Shown: in pieces, positions 44,734 through 58,396 of the stretch
How positions within the stretch are numbered: position 1 is the first letter of the stretch
Layout of the letters: each line of letters starts with the position of its first letter
From: Emergomyces orientalis
Taxonomy: Eukaryota; Ascomycota; Eurotiomycetes; Onygenales; Ajellomycetaceae
DNA: 64,000 bases
Direction: 5' to 3'
Assembly (NCBI GenBank): GCA_002110485.1
Contig: MOWL01000049.1
Span: 186,001 to 250,000, forward strand
Translations under genes and position numbers: made by a program
Notes under the pieces: generated by a model
What the model was told of the DNA's origin: nothing
The model's database searches: none
Seen by the model: the letters and a program-made list of their open reading frames with translations, nothing else

Positions 44734-47700
44734 GTCTTGGATATGTCAATTTGCGATACATGTTATTTTGCCATCGATGTCGTGCTGAGTGTTGTCTTAA
44801 GTTTGAATTGACCTGTCATCTGGCGTCCTGTTTCTGGTGCAGGCTTTTATTTCCTGAACTGCTGCAGATTTTACTGAAATTGGCTTCTATTGCACAAGTT
44901 GCCGCCATCCGCCCGCCAACCTTTGAGACTTTTCCCCATGGACTCGCGGGTTTATTCTCGAATGATATGCAACAAGAGGCAGCTGGACAATGATGGGGGT
45001 ATCTGAAAAACGACGGTGATCTGATTTTGCTACACTTCAAATCTCCCAAAACTGTTCCGTTTGGTATTCATCTTTTGTGTTCAATATTCTACAAAATTTT
45101 GCATTGATATTTCATGTTACCAGCGTCATGTCCATAATTTCCACGAATGGCAAGCTCAATCCGCCTAGCCCCTTATTGAATCTATCTCATCGAATGCGCA
45201 AGGGGTTTGGCGGAGGGGAAGCTACAGAGCCAATCCCAGCACTTCGGGGAATTTGTTTCCATGTGAGCAGAAGGGACTTCACCTTCATGGGCAATTTATT
45301 GAGAGAGTGAGAGCTCAGATTGTTGACTTGTTCATTTCATGAAGCAGTCTCTTGGGCGCTCGGAATAACTCTAATATCTTGCTTAGGTGGAATAAACTAG
45401 GGTAACCCTTAATGGTTTCCAGAACCCGCGAGAATCGCTGGTAGCCATTGTTGCCTTTTCCTGTTACTCTTGTGGTTGCTGTTTTCCCTGTCTCTTTTGC
45501 CTGTTTTCCGCGACGAAATTGTGATATATATTACTTTATGTTCTGTAATTTCACCAAATTGTTAAATCGACTCTAAGCTGGCACTACTCTACTCAGTGAC
45601 TCTGAATTAATTTGACTCCTTGGAATAAATTTTGTCATGTAATTGCTGTCGTTTTGTGTATCTGTTTCATGCGATCAAGATCATATTTGAATTGGTAGTA
45701 TCTATGGACATAACATGTCTTTTTTCATCTGAGTGACTATTCTCCTCAGCTCTCATCTCAGAATACCTTTCAGTATGGCCATTTTCAGCCTAAATTCAGG
45801 CACGCCTGATAAATATTCCAGAACAAACGTACAATGAGAGTGTAAGGTATCACATATATTGTGCCACAGATAATGCGGGCGCTCTTATCATTTGTGAAAT
45901 GCTTCCTAACGTTCATATTCCATCATCTGGCAATGGAAATTTCTAAAAACAGGTTGAGTATATTGAGTTCTATCAAATCAACAGAGTGACTCCCGAGATC
46001 CTTGATGTCACAATCTTCCCTTTCCCTCGTTTCCCTCTTTGCATGTCATCGTCAGCCTTACTAGGATGTTTCATAAGCATGCCATGTCAGAGGAGAAAGG
46101 CCAATCTTTCCTTTTTGTAGTTAGCCGCCGCTGGGAATCATCTGCCCTCTCGGTCGGCGAGCGTTGTCCGTTTGATCTAATGGGAGCTATGGTTGGGTTT
46201 CGAGGAATGTCTCCTGGATTTAGAGGACGACGCAGTAGATATCCCCTAAATGTTGTGGTATATAAGACACGTAGTATGATATCATCTAAAATAGGGAAGG
46301 GATATTCGTGGTCAAGGGGAAAATCACAATAACAAGTGGTCCAGCCATCAGTGGTCTTTTATTTGGGTACCTCATGGCAAAAATCCCAGCATCCTTCGGA
46401 GCCCTGCATTCGACACGCTCCGTAATAGTAATCCAGCGTTCAGGTCCAACAATCACGGGTGCCAGAGCCTAATTATGTGTCCTCGGAGTAGATATAATAT
46501 TGAAATTTTTGTGGTATGTGGCGCCTCGTGATGAGCGCCTTAGAAAGGCACTTCATGCGAACGGTTCCATTGTGGGTGTAAGAACCGTTTCGGTTCGCCA
46601 GCCCGTTGGAATCCATGTCATCCTAACATCCACGGGTCCTGTGGCTGACAAGTCGCGAATAGAGCGCAGTTTCATATCAGATGTGCAAGGAGTTGGTGGT
46701 AGATTTTCTGATTTTCCTTCCATCCATTTTTACGGGTGACGGTTCAGACCAATGTCTGTGTGCACGCACTGTGTCGCTCGCTGAGCAGTGTTTGTCCGGT
46801 TGTTTAACCAACGCTGCAACTAACATTGAAAACGTCAGCACTAACTAGGCACACGATATCTGGACAAAATCGCTGGAAGCATTCAGCCACATACCAAATC
46901 TTCTTGGTTTCTGGGACGGGCAGCATTGAGATACGTCTCCGTAGACTGTTCCTCAACGACACGAAGAACGTCGGTCCGCTTGCTTCCGGAGGACAAGTTT
47001 CTGATATTGAAGTATCTACCCGTTTCAGTATTGGGTGCAGTTTAGTTGGTTGTCATGGTTTTGTTCGCTTCCTGCACTCGTCATAATCAATGTCACATTT
47101 TCATCAGCACGAACTTATGCCAAACAACCCCCGAAATCTACGTATCCTTTATATTTCAAAATCTGTGACAATTCTTTGACCCTGAAATTCACCATGGACT
47201 GCTATCAATTGATCTTTTTGCGGGGTATGTGAGACTCTCATGCTTCCAGATCAAATTATTAATTTCTGACCCGCGGATACTCGTGCTGACAAACACCACT
47301 CCGCGACGTCTCAGCCTCATGCCCCTGTTCAAACATTCGCCTGTTAACCTTGCAAATAGCAAGCTGGGCAGAGGGTTGAAATTCTGTCATGTACGGTACA
47401 ATGGTCGTGGTCGTCATCGAGAGGGGATGTAGAACTCGCCTCAATATTAAAATGCCTCCCTGCAGCAAATAATAGCGCGAACTGAGAAAAAGATGAAGGG
47501 TCTCCGTTTCCAACTCCCTTCTGGGTTTATGGGTGCAAAAAATGTTTTCGCTGGTGAGTTTGTGTCAGGCGTGAGAGAAGCTGGCGCCTCGGCAACCAGC
47601 GGAGGGCTGGAAGGCGGCTGAAAAAGGGTCGCATCAGACCCAGGAAGAAGGCGAAATTCTTTGAATACGAGGTAGGATACACTAGCATTTATATGCTTGT

Positions 47701-50491
47701 TCGTTGGCAGTTCTGCGACAGTAGCATTGCGCTATCTCCCCAGGAAACACAGGGGGGGGACCCCGCGTAATTTGGAGATCGGGTTCCAGCGGGGGCAAAT
47801 AATCTCGAAATTCCCAGGATGGAAAGGAAACAGATAAAGTTCAGTCTAATTGTGCATGGGCTTACATCTCACCGTCACTGTTCTCAAGAGATTCAAACCG
47901 TGCTAGTCCTGCTTGCCGGCTCGAACAAACCCCAACGACAAAGCAATGAGAGCATGATGTCCAATAGTGTGATTTCTATTTCTCTCGATTTACAAGAAAC
48001 CATTTAAACTGGAAGCAAAAAATCAACCCCACGTTTACCCACTCTCCTGAGATATTTGGTACGCCATCTGGCGCAGATCTCGCGCTTAAATAAAGCGGAT
48101 TGGTAAAAGAACGAATCATGCTTTGAGAAGCGCTCAAGGTGGCGTATGATCCTTGTTCGCCATGCGATACCATTCCAGCATCCATGGGTGGTTGGCGATT
48201 GGTGTGACCTTCAAAAGTGGCAAGGTATTTTGTTAGGGAGGAAGATTGGTGGGCTTTGAACAGGTGACAGTCACTCACAAGTGGAAGCTGGTTCAGGATG
48301 CGGTCAGTCGCATCTTGGCTTAATAGAATACATTTCTGTTTGCAAAATATCATGTTTGGCTCGTGAACCATCTGCTTGGGACCGCATCGCTTCTTGAAAT
48401 CAAGGGTGTTAAAACGGCAGCTAGGCCAGAGCGGCCCATTAATCGTCCAATATTTGTTCTTACGAACTCTGGGCTCTAGCTCTCCATACCATAGCGATTG
48501 TCCAGACTCTAAGCCAGTGTTATCACAGCTCTCACTCAGCATAGAACCTCCCGCAACCAATGCTGAATCCATGGATATCACTTGAGATCTCATGATCGGT
48601 AGCTTGTGGGACAGTTCATTTCTGGACAGTTATCAGCATGCATTATTGGCTCACCATGACTCCGTACTCCGCAGAGGCCTACTGCTCCATAATAAATACC
48701 TTACGCCCTTTTAGAGTCCGTTAAAACCCGCCTCTGCAGCGCCTGTACCTCTTCTCCACAATCGGCCATCTCAGATCCGAGAAGTCACATTTAGCCGACG
48801 AGGGTATGTCAATAATATTTGGCACCCACCTCACCGGTATCGATCATGTCACCGAAACGTCGCGGTGTCAGCGATGTAAAGCTGTTCATGGTTGCGACTA
48901 GTGCGACTGACAAAGACATAATACTCCAGAGTGGGTAAACGAACTCCACGTTAACCAGGATGGACTATGCTTACGGCAGAACTAATTGACTGTTAGCTGA
49001 CCTGTCTGGAAGTGGTACATGGGATGGACGATACATTATTAAACCCATGAATTCAGCGGTGTCCGCCCTTACAGCCATCAGAACCCACAGATTTAAAAAC
49101 AATGTCGCTTTTCAACGGTCGAGGTTTTTGTAGTTCACCAGAGTTTGGCCTAGAAATAATATCTATCACCATACAAGTTAACATGATCCATTCTGAATTT
49201 TGTAAACTTTGGTGGTAGGGGCGGTGGGCATCCGGCATATTTCAGTGTGTGCCGCTCTAATTTCCACAAAGCACACTACGTTTCTGCTCACTGTTAGACT
49301 CTGGCGGAATGATCATTTCGGGTTTGTACACCGATGTATTACTTGTTGATCTCGGCGCGGACATCTTTGACTAATCAATAGCTTGGGTCTAATTTTCCAT
49401 CACGGCGTTGGCCATTATTCGGTGTTTGCTCAATCTAACAAACAGAGAACTCGGTGAGCACTTTTTTCCAGTTGGGCTGATAATTCTCATGATATTACTT
49501 ACGCGCTCGGCTGTCTGGGAGATCCCTCCACACGCGGCAATGGTACATGTGATGATGAAGCTCAAGATTATGTGGGGGAATATTCAGAAATTCCCACTGG
49601 AAGCGGTGGCAACTTCAGTCATACACACATCTTGCCTGTGCCTGAGAATCTTTGAATCGGTGGGGTTCCTAGATCCAAAAGCTGTGTAGCATCAAACTCT
49701 GAATCGCAACCCCAGGGACAAAAAACAGAGTACTGGGAAAATGACCAACCCGATGTGTCAATGTGTGACAATGCCGAGAAAAAGAAAGAAAGAACGTAGC
49801 GAGAGAGCCTGGGATATTTTCACTGCTTGCAAGAAAAATGGAGGATGCTCTGGGCAAACGGATTTGTTCTGTGTCACTGACACGAAAAAATATCTCCGAC
49901 GCCGAGCATCAACTTTACACCAACGACCCTCCCCTGCAAAAAAATCATTGACAAACAGACGGGAATTTGCACTAGCAGACAGGGGTATCACCTGCTTGCG
50001 CGAGGGGCGTCCTATCATCTACGCCCTAGGGCAGACGCTTACCGGAGAATTCGTCTAGGCATGACTTGCTGCGGGCAAACCCTAACCTGGAGTGCCGGGG
50101 GCGAAAATGCTTTCAACTGAAGTTCCTGGCAGCCAAAAATGAGCTTATTTAGTATGCAAATCCCTGCCTGGTCTTTTTCCACTCCCTTTTTGACTTTGTC
50201 GCCCAGGTCTGGGGTTGGAATTGAACAAAACGAAGCGATGCCCCAGATGTTCAGAATATCACTCCGTAAACATAAATGTGCTGCCGACACCCCAGCAGGC
50301 ACATGTTCATGCCATTGTCACTATTGAAACTTTATCTTTACCTCGATGCTGGCATTCATCAATTTATATTTCATTTAGACGCCCTCTCCTGCTCTTCTAC
50401 CTTCAAACGCATCTACGACGGATGTGAAGGGAGTTAGAAGAGCAATTTCCAAGACTACGAGAGGAGCAATCCACAGATATTGGAAGCCACC
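44734..50491. other. Gene-poor region of 5.8 kb
   Basis: I find no recognisable domain on either strand. Short frames are scattered throughout, and the longest is the 205-codon minus-strand frame listed separately. Composition is moderately AT-rich and codon-like bias is weak. A TATA-containing stretch around 46255-46330 looked LTR-like but has no matching partner that I could find. The region may be decayed accessory DNA or regulatory spacer. Confidence 0.45.
47976..48593 (-). CDS. Orphan frame of 205 codons, possibly a gene
   Basis: The frame starts with a genuine ATG (48593) and encodes 205 residues with balanced composition rather than simple-repeat sequence, for example KRCGPKQMVHEPNMIFCKQK. 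It contains several Cys and Trp residues but no signal peptide, membrane segment or domain that I recognise. It is the longest frame in a 5.8-kb gene-poor stretch. It could be a young gene, an exon or chance. No promoter or intron evidence was found. Confidence 0.25.
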   Translation of the reverse strand: MRSQVISMDSALVAGGSMLSESCDNTGLESGQSLWYGELEPRVRKNKYWTINGPLWPSCRFNTLDFKKRCGPKQMVHEPNMIFCKQKCILLSQDATDRILNQLPLVSDCHLFKAHQSSSLTKYLATFEGHTNRQPPMDAGMVSHGEQGSYATLSASQSMIRSFTNPLYLSARSAPDGVPNISGEWVNVGLIFCFQFKWFLVNREK

Positions 50492-51834
50492 ATGAATCTG
50501 GTTGCTGCGCTATGGCGAGCATACGATCACGAAGCGAGATCGCTCGCGCCTCGAAGAGTCACCCCTTTTACGATTGATCCTCTGCCGGCGGAACACCGAC
50601 GAGGTCTCATAGCCGTCGGCGTTACCTCACTACTTTCTACAATTGCTACGGGAGTGCTATTTCTCTTCTTCACCTACCGCTTGATCTACTGGCGAAAATA
50701 CTACTCAACATATATTGGCTATAATCAATACATTATCCTGATTTACAATCTGCTGTTGGCGGATTTTCAACAGGCAGTCGGGTTCTTGTTAGCATTACAC
50801 TGGGCCATCACAAACCGAATATCAGCCGACTCGCCTGTATGTTTTGCCCAGGGGTGGCTCCTGCAGATCGGCGATCCATCTAGCGGGCTGTTCGTTTTCG
50901 CAATTGCTGTTCATACGTTCGCAATGGTGCTTATGGGAAGGAAATTGTCCCATCGTTGGTTCATAACTTGTGTGTGTGGTGTTTGGGCTTTTGCCGTGCT
51001 TTTAACACTTATTCCTACATTGCGATATGGGAATCGAACTTACGTTCCATCTGGCGCATGGGTGTGTAGAATTCTATAAACCCTTCCCGACAATTACAAT
51101 AGCTAACATACGACATATACTTTTTCTAGTGTTGGATCGATGAAGTTTTCGATGCAGACAGACTGTGGACACATTACCTGTGGATTTTTGTTTCAGAATT
51201 TGGCTCTGTCGTGCTGTATACGATCCTATTTTTCCACCTACGCCACCAAGTTGCACAATCCGCAGTTCTAGGACGAGGACAAAAGGAACATCTGCGCCGC
51301 CTTCGAAGAGTAATTGGATATATGGTTCTGTATCCGATTGCGTACGTTGTCTTATCACTGCCACTTGCAGCGGGCCGCATGGCGACCGCCAGAGGGGACA
51401 TATTAAGTGTCTCTTACTTTTGTACTGCTGGTGCTGTTATTGCCAGCTCCGGATTTGTGGATGTGATTATGTACACTCTGACCCGAAGAGCTCTTCTTAT
51501 GGACTCTGAGCCCAGCAACATTGAACGCTTCTACCATTCCCAACGTATCGGACATAGCCACACCACAACTGTCACTGCGGAGAATAAGCCGTCCCGCTTA
51601 GACAACAACATCCTTCACAGGCGACAAGTGACGGAAACAGACACCCGAGGGGATCGTGACGGGTCGACTGATAACATTGTGCAACCGATAGAGCTCAACG
51701 AACTTGGCAAAGTCTATCAGAAAACGACAATTGAAATCACGACTGAGCCGGCGGAAGATGCCAGTACCTCGCCTGATAGCTCTATGAACGAGACACGGAT
51801 GCCTCCGCCGTCACGTACCTGGCAAAGACGATGA
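50492..51834 (+). CDS. Seven-transmembrane receptor (fungal GPCR)
   Basis: The gene has two exons, 50492-51061 and 51130-51834, with a 68-nt GT-AG intron in phase 0. The product is 424 residues. The ATG at 50492 is in good context (ACCATGA) and replaces an upstream in-frame TTG. Seven hydrophobic segments are visible: TM1 around LIAVGVTSLLSTIATGVL, TM2 around YIILIYNLLLADFQQAVGF, TM3 around SSGLFVFAIAVHTFAMVL, TM4 around FITCVCGVWAFAVLLTLI, TM5 after the splice around YLWIFVSEFGSVVLYTIL, TM6 around VIGYMVLYPIAYVVLSLPL, and TM7 around CTAGAVIASSGFVDVIMYT. A basic third loop (EHLRRLRRVIG) and a long polar tail complete the pattern. It resembles fungal nutrient/cAMP-receptor-like GPCRs (Gpr1/Git3-type). 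The ligand and exact class are not determined. It would act at the plasma membrane through a heterotrimeric G protein. Confidence 0.85.
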
Positions 51835-54800
51835 CAGCAATGATACTTTGATATTTAGGGATCGGAGTTTGGACTGGAGTTTTTTCCCATGCGTGGTTTG
51901 GTGGTTTCCCTTTACCCTTTACCGTCCTCAAATCATGGCATACAATCTTTTAATTCTACACCCTTTTAATTTGTTTTTTCCGTAAAACTCACATATAATC
52001 ACTGGTGAAAGCGATCCTCCTTCATTTGATTTCGGATTTTTATTTTTATTTTTTACATTTCTGTTAACGTATCTTCGCTGCTTTTTACGTGAGACGAGAT
52101 CTATTCCTTTTACCGTTCCTCTTTTTACCTGCAGGGAAAACCTTCAGTAAGGTGGTACCAGGCGCAGCCCATCGGTTCCCTTCATTGTCTTGGTCGCCCA
52201 ACCTTGTCGCCGCCGCTCCTCTGCAGAAGGACGGTTAATCTGCGCAAGCAAAAAACAATACTCCTTCCTACATACATATTCCACAAACAGCCGAATAAGC
52301 TCTTCCTCATTTCTCTATACCTAGCTACCTTACATTCGAAACAAGCTTTGAATTTTGGCAAAGAAGAGCAGGGCAGCTCATCCCCACGTCACATACCATC
52401 CATTTCTCGCCCTATATACGTACTCCCCACACCATTTCCCCCCACAATTTCTCACATGTACTTTTAATATGTTCGTTGTGGCATAATTTCCTATTGTTTG
52501 TGTGGACACATCAAATACGGACTTAATCTAGTTAATAGTTTGTCCCACCTCAGGTCCGCTAACTCATTTGATTGTGTTATATCACACTTCATTTTACTCC
52601 ATACTTCTTTCACTGTCAGCCATGTATCTGCCGAGGGATCTACAGGGCCCCTTAGTGTATTCAAGCGAAAAGAGTTACGTGGGGGAAGAGGAAAGAAGGA
52701 GAGAAAGAAAGAAAGAAAAACAAAAGGGCAACCGAATTTTTGAAGTTCATGATGACCTTGTTGTGCAGCCGAAAAAAAGAAAAAAGAAAAGAAAAAAAGA
52801 AAAAAAGAAGAGAAAAGAAAAAAGGAAGCGGGAGAGCGAGAGAAGCTGCACGAATTTAGACCCTTGCACCTCTTTTTCTTTTTTTCTTTTTCTTTTTTTT
52901 GCTTGGCGATTTCTCTTCCCAAGGATGTAATGCAGCGACAGTCGCTCAGATTCGAGATATGTATATATGGAGAGGAAATACACGAAGGGATTTAAAAAGA
53001 GAGAAATGGGATGAAAAGAAGACAAAGGAACACAAAAACGGGTGGGATATATATATTTTTTAATTTCAGACTAGGATGTGCATCTGCTCTCGAATAGATG
53101 CTGAGGACCCGCAGATGTGCTGCTACATTCCATTAAAAACATGGGCATACAGAGCTACCTTGGTACGTATGGATAAGAGGCAGATGTCATCAAGCATAAT
53201 ACTTTTTCCTTTTTCTTTTTTTGCTCATCTCCGCCATTTCGCTTTCGCGGGTCGCCGTGTCGTCGTACAGAGCAGTGGTTATGTCGTGATGTGGTGATAT
53301 ATATGTGTCATACTACATATGTAGTCGTCTATATCTCTATGTATTTATATGCGAAACAATATGCGAAACCGAAACACGATACCACCGATACTTCTTCCCC
53401 TCTTCCCCCGCCTATTCCGCCGCTGCCGATTATTTTGGCCTCAGCGTTTAAGTTGTGATTCGCGACGCCGCGGAGCAGGATTGCCCCCCCCGGCCCCCCA
53501 AAACCCAGAAAAAGGGGGAAAAATTTTAAACCCCTACTGCTATTTTGGGTCTTCATTACCCCGTCCTGGGATTCGGATTTGCCCTCATTTCAACCTACAA
53601 GGACTTCTCTGGATGTAGATTTATACCCCAGGTCCAGGAGGGCATAATAATTTGGCTCTTGAATAAGTTCGTCTTGTGAGGTATTCCCATCGGGGTTGCA
53701 TATTCTCTCTGATTAGCATTAATTAACTATTTTCTTGTCTCCAAGTTATCAAGTTGACTGGTTTTTTCCATCGTTATTTCTTCCCTAGTCTCCACGTGAA
53801 CCCATGCAAACCCATAGATATTTTTCGCTCGAGAAAACCTGAAACCTCGAGATTTCAAGGATGGCCATTACGGTGGCCCTTGTTCAGTACTGAACGCTGA
53901 CTGTCGATCTAATGACTAGCGTCGAATCTCAAGTTCTGACCCCGCGAATTGGCGTATATTGGCGCTGGCTTTCAGCGCCACGGAAGAGAGTGCCTGGCTT
54001 TTGATGTTCGAGAATATTGTTCGCCAAGGTTGACCTAACTTCACCTTGGCTTGGCTTGGGAGCACATCAGCAAGAGCCTGTGTGCACTGGACATATCCAG
54101 ATTGCCAGGGGGCCTGGATATACCGAAGTGAAATTGGGTTTTGAGTCTCACTCATCTCAAGCCCCCTTTTTCGCTTTCAAGGAAGTTTGACTACCCGGCT
54201 CTGTTTCAGGATTGGTCGAAAATCAAACCCACAAATATTGGAAGAGCTGTGGTATTCGTCAGAGTTTGGTCTATCGTTCTGCAGTCAGCACTAATATAAG
54301 CGGGTGGTGCTCCTCATTGAGAAAATCATCCATTCATCGAATCCACTGTCCATCAACATTTTACTTTCGCTTGCAAAAAGGCCCAATAGTTCCAAGTATC
54401 GTCATCCCCAACCCACAGCTTTCTAATTGGCGTCAAGAGCTTTATTTTGGGGCGTCCTTCAGCAGGTGCTAACGGGAAGATTAGATATGTTCAATTCATT
54501 GCGAAACAGACTTGATCTGTCGCTTGGATGTGCATGCACTACATTCTACGTTTCCTCGGACATCGGTGCTCAATTCATAACTTTTAATTAGCACGAGCCT
54601 AGCATCCCTTTGCTTTTCATATCGCCACCTGTTGTTTTTTTTTCCCCTTGGTTTCCCCACCACAAATGGGGCTATCGGAAGGCTTCCAATGTTGCTGAGC
54701 GTAGACTTTCTTTTTCGACCCCTCATGTGTAATACTACGCGACGGTTACGTCCCGTTTGGTTTATTTCCCCTCAATCAGCTGTCGTGGTTGCAACAGCTC

Positions 54801-56117
54801 TCGGGATGACTGTTATTGGAACCCGACAAAAAGGAACTCCGTAGCCGATATGCAATCGGCTTCGCTCTCGTGGCAAAATATGTGAATTTGAGAGGTAGGA
54901 AAGCCCGTCTTCCAACGGGCGAGAGAGCGGGCGGGAAGCCTTTGCACGTGCAGCCACATCACTCCCGCGTTGCGGAACGCGCTCAGACCTCACAGCCATG
55001 AATGATCTGCCAATCATCGCCGATCTCTTTCGATGTCCTTTTTTCCATCGAACTTCACTCCAGAAAGAGCGGGTTGTTGATCTGTTCGCCCCGAAGCAGA
55101 ACTGGGCCAGCAGTGGTCAGGGTACGCCCATCGCTTTTTTCAGTTTTGTCTGCCATGGTCATGCATCACCTGCATTCCCCTCCCCACAGTATTTCCCGAC
55201 TTTTTCAAAAATCAGTTACTGGTCGGGCTTCGCCGCCATCCCGCCTAGATGCGCATGGATTCCTGTTACAGAAAAGTCATGGACTTATCTGAAGGATCAT
55301 GCCTTTGCTCATTGCGGGATAGCCCTCTCGCCTCATATTTATATGTATGGTGGCTGCAGCCATGGGTGCCTAGGTAGTTAAACGTACGCACTACATATTG
55401 TCACGGCGTCCTAGATGCGAGTATGCCACATACAGGGATTAATCCGTCATCGATGAATTGACGGCTGAATAGGAACGCGTCTAATTGTTGCGACTGCACC
55501 CGCGCCATCTGCGCCACCCACATATCCAACCATGCATACATTTCTGCATTATATACGCATGCGGCACAGTTTTGTATAGATGATGACAAAAAGCTCGTTG
55601 TTCCCTCAGCCTTCTCCCGGAACTTCGTATCAAGTCAACAGTCAGCTCTGAAATGCAGATAGATGCGCATCCCCGGTTGGGCTAGATAGCCGTGACGCTA
55701 AACCGCAATATGGGATTATTGCGGAGTTTGACGTGTGGCTTCGGACCTATACCTATTGGTAAAGGAGCACCTGGGCCAAACCGCCTGGTTGGTATCAGAA
55801 AATCCATACCGTTGGCAAAACTCTTGGTTCTAACGATTGAAAGAGAGGTTGGGGGGTTGAATGCTCTCTGTCCCGACCCAGGGACAACATAGAGTAGACT
55901 CTCAGCCCGATAAGGAAGGTTGCCGGGCACTGGAATCTTGGCTTGAAGATGCACAGCAGCCACCCAAGCACAAGCGACCAGTCATCTTTACGCGGACAAT
56001 GATGGCAGTTATATTTCGCCACTGACGCGGGACAGTAAGTTAACACTTCTCAGTCAAAGGACAAGACAATACTTGTTGGTTGGAGTTAAGTATGTGGTAT
56101 GATATTCAAAATGGTAT
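51835..56117. other. Long intergenic region with purine-rich tract
   Basis: There are 4.3 kb between converging genes with no supported gene. A GAAA-rich purine tract lies at 52683-52835, which produces Lys/Arg-rich frames on one strand and Phe/Ser-rich frames on the other. A 79-codon minus-strand frame at 54155-53916 starts with ATG and has normal composition but no domain. Confidence 0.45.
52683..52835. repeat. Purine-rich (GAAA) low-complexity tract
   Basis: The plus strand is almost all A and G apart from a mixed stretch at about 52726-52771. Such tracts can form triplex-like structures or act as nucleosome-poor DNA. No function is shown here. Confidence 0.7.
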
Positions 56118-57079
56118 CTATAAAGTCAGCATCCTTGGGTGGCCAAGGTTGAGAGCGAATACTGCCACTGCGACCATCCTACGGTAGATAAATGTTAGAA
56201 TCCACACGCAGCTCATATCCAAGGCCAATATAAAAATTCACAAGCGGGTGAAGGGGAAAAAACTTACACACCTTCGAGCCCAATAAACGGACCCTCCTCC
56301 CTGATCAACTTCCCACCAAATCCATTACTCAACTCTGCAACCCGATATGCACATCGTATAAAGATGCACAAAATTGCCAGCGAAAACGCGGAGAAAAACA
56401 CATATAAGCGCGCGAGAGCTGCACGACCAATCCCGCCAGCACCACCACTACCAGCCTTTATTTCATAACCATTAACTTCCCTCCACAGATACCCTCGTCT
56501 ATAAACCCTGACAAAAAACTCCGCCAGCAACAAAATAAACACGAACAAACTAAACACCTGAAAGGATAAGCCAGCAATCATGATATTTATCCCCACAGTG
56601 GCATCCTTCCGATTCCTCGTTGCCACACTCGCAACCCCCCCGCCCAATCCTTGCAATACAAGACTGATGATATCGCACGGGATGAATATCCACGCATACT
56701 GCTTTGGCTTCAGCCGCGACGTTCCTTCACTCCCAAACAGCCGTACGATATCTGCGATGCAGAAATATATCCCCGCAGTGAATAACGCCGGTGCTATCGT
56801 CAGAGCGCATATTTGGATCAGGAACCCGTTTATGCTGAAGGGATTGTTGTATAGAATCAGACGCCCGACATAGCCGACTATCTCGCCCACGCAGCCTAGT
56901 AGGATTAGGATTGAGAAGGCATAGTTGCTTCGCCAGATGGAGAGCTGGATGAGGTGGATTAGACCGGATAAGCCGTAGAGGGCGATGAAGGTAGCGTTGG
57001 CGGGCAGCGAGGGACGGTATTGGTAGATGCTTGTTTCGATGGGGCAGGTATCTAGGCTGCAGTCTTTCATGGAAGGCAT
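56118..57079 (-). CDS. RTA1-family membrane protein
   Basis: The gene has two exons on the minus strand, 57079-56268 and 56178-56118, joined by an 89-nt GT-AG intron in phase 2 (GTAAGT donor). The last exon supplies MVAVAVFALNLGHPRML. The product is 290 residues. The start is the first in-frame ATG; the frame upstream begins at a TTG and encodes an alanine/threonine run from a GCC repeat, so it is taken as leader. The N-terminus CSLDTCPIETSIYQYRPSL is typical of the family. Seven hydrophobic helices follow, with EIVGYVGRLI, FTAGIYFCIADIVRLFG, FIPCDIISLVLQGLGGG and SNGFGGKLIREEGPFIGLEG as signatures. RTA1/RSB1 proteins sit in the plasma membrane and confer resistance to sterol-binding toxicants or handle sphingoid bases. 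The exact substrate is unknown. Confidence 0.92.
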
Positions 57080-58396
57080 GGTTGTCACCGTCGCCGCCGC
57101 CGCCGCCGTCGTCGTTGCTGGATGGTAAAAATTGGGGTTGGCTCCGTTCAATGGGAAAAGGTCGGAATTCGGTCGGGGAGGTTTATAGGAGCCCGCGGTA
57201 TTGGGGGTTTGAAGTCGAACCGAGGCTAGCAAAATAGGAAATGTTGTCGCTTAATCCCCTATTTACTCTTGACATTTGGATGTTCTGCGGGAGAACAGGG
57301 AGCAAAAATGCTGAAAGAAAAGAGAGAGGCGGAAAGGTGGGCATACCCTGCCTATATCTAACAAAAAAAAAAATGAAAATTTTCGAATTTGTAAGGCGGA
57401 GGCCTATCTTTACAGCTGCCCGAGGCACAGGGAAGTGCTAGTCATTGACAAAATGGAGCCGCGGCCAGAGCAGAGACGTCTCAGAGCTGGAATAATGACC
57501 CACCTATCCACCTTTAGTCTGCTAGCGACAAATGTTGGATGTTAGGGGGTCAAATCATGGTGGATTTCAACACCGCTGAGATATCCCGAGAGATACCTCT
57601 TTGGTTGAAGAGGCCCCAAAATGGAGGGAGCGAAATCTCCGCTTTTATCATATTCCCTTTTAAAAACACACGTCCGTAAGAGAAGAGTAAACTCCTCAGT
57701 GTGGTTGAAAGTTGGTGTTAAGTCTTGGGGCTGCGCTGCGTTGCGCTCGGGATGGAAAAGCCGTGATTAGCGAAAGCACCAATTATTGCCTGGTCTTCCG
57801 CTGAGTTCCGCTTCCACCGTCGGAAAAAATTCGCAAGTCCCCACCTATGAGCGAGTGCTATCATACGTCATATGATAGTAATTTCTCTCTTGGGCCACAT
57901 CGAATTCTCCTTGTAAATGGACTTTACAGAACATAGAAATAATCATGGAGTATATATTTTATAAAAGAATTTAAAAGTAAAAAATAAAGAAATAAAAAAA
58001 AGCCAAAAATAAGAACGAAGGCGAAAAGAAAACAATTCGCTGAGCAGAATGGCCAATGCCCACCACGCACTCCCACCCCTCCTTTTCCCCCTCTTTGATA
58101 TCCCTAAAAATTAAAGTACCATTGAGAAACATATAAAAAGCAGAATCCCCGCACCCAAAACCAAAATGAAAAATGAAAATGAAAATAAAGATGAACGCCT
58201 GCCGACCCAGGTAAAGAGGGTTACCAGCGCCCGGTCAACCACTTTCCCCTTGCTGCTCAATTGCGCTCCATGAATGACTCAGGTCATATGATGGCCGAGG
58301 AGACAAGTCGCTAAAGTTTCGGATAGATTACAGAAACCCCCAGTGGTTCACGATAAATTTTTTTAAACAAATTGCGTATATTACTGTGTACTCAGC
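57080..58396. other. Intergenic with GCC repeat near RTA1-type gene
   Basis: This is the upstream region of the RTA1-family gene. It contains a (GCC)n-like run at 57091-57114, then GC-rich sequence, and an A-rich tract at 57955-58020. No gene is supported. Confidence 0.5.
57091..57114. repeat. (GCC/GTC)n trinucleotide run in putative 5' UTR
   Basis: The trinucleotide run sits 12 nt upstream of the RTA1-family ATG, in the same open frame. Confidence 0.8.

Noticed and set aside
46250..46330. LTR-like TGTTG start with TATA
   Set aside because: No matching second copy, primer-binding site or reverse-transcriptase remnant nearby.
52568..52930. 120-codon Lys/Arg/Glu-rich frame
   Set aside because: It follows from the purine-rich simple-sequence tract; the opposite strand gives Phe/Ser runs.
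53916..54155. 79-codon minus-strand frame starting with ATG
   Set aside because: Composition is normal, but there is no domain, no context and no flanking exon; chance is likely.
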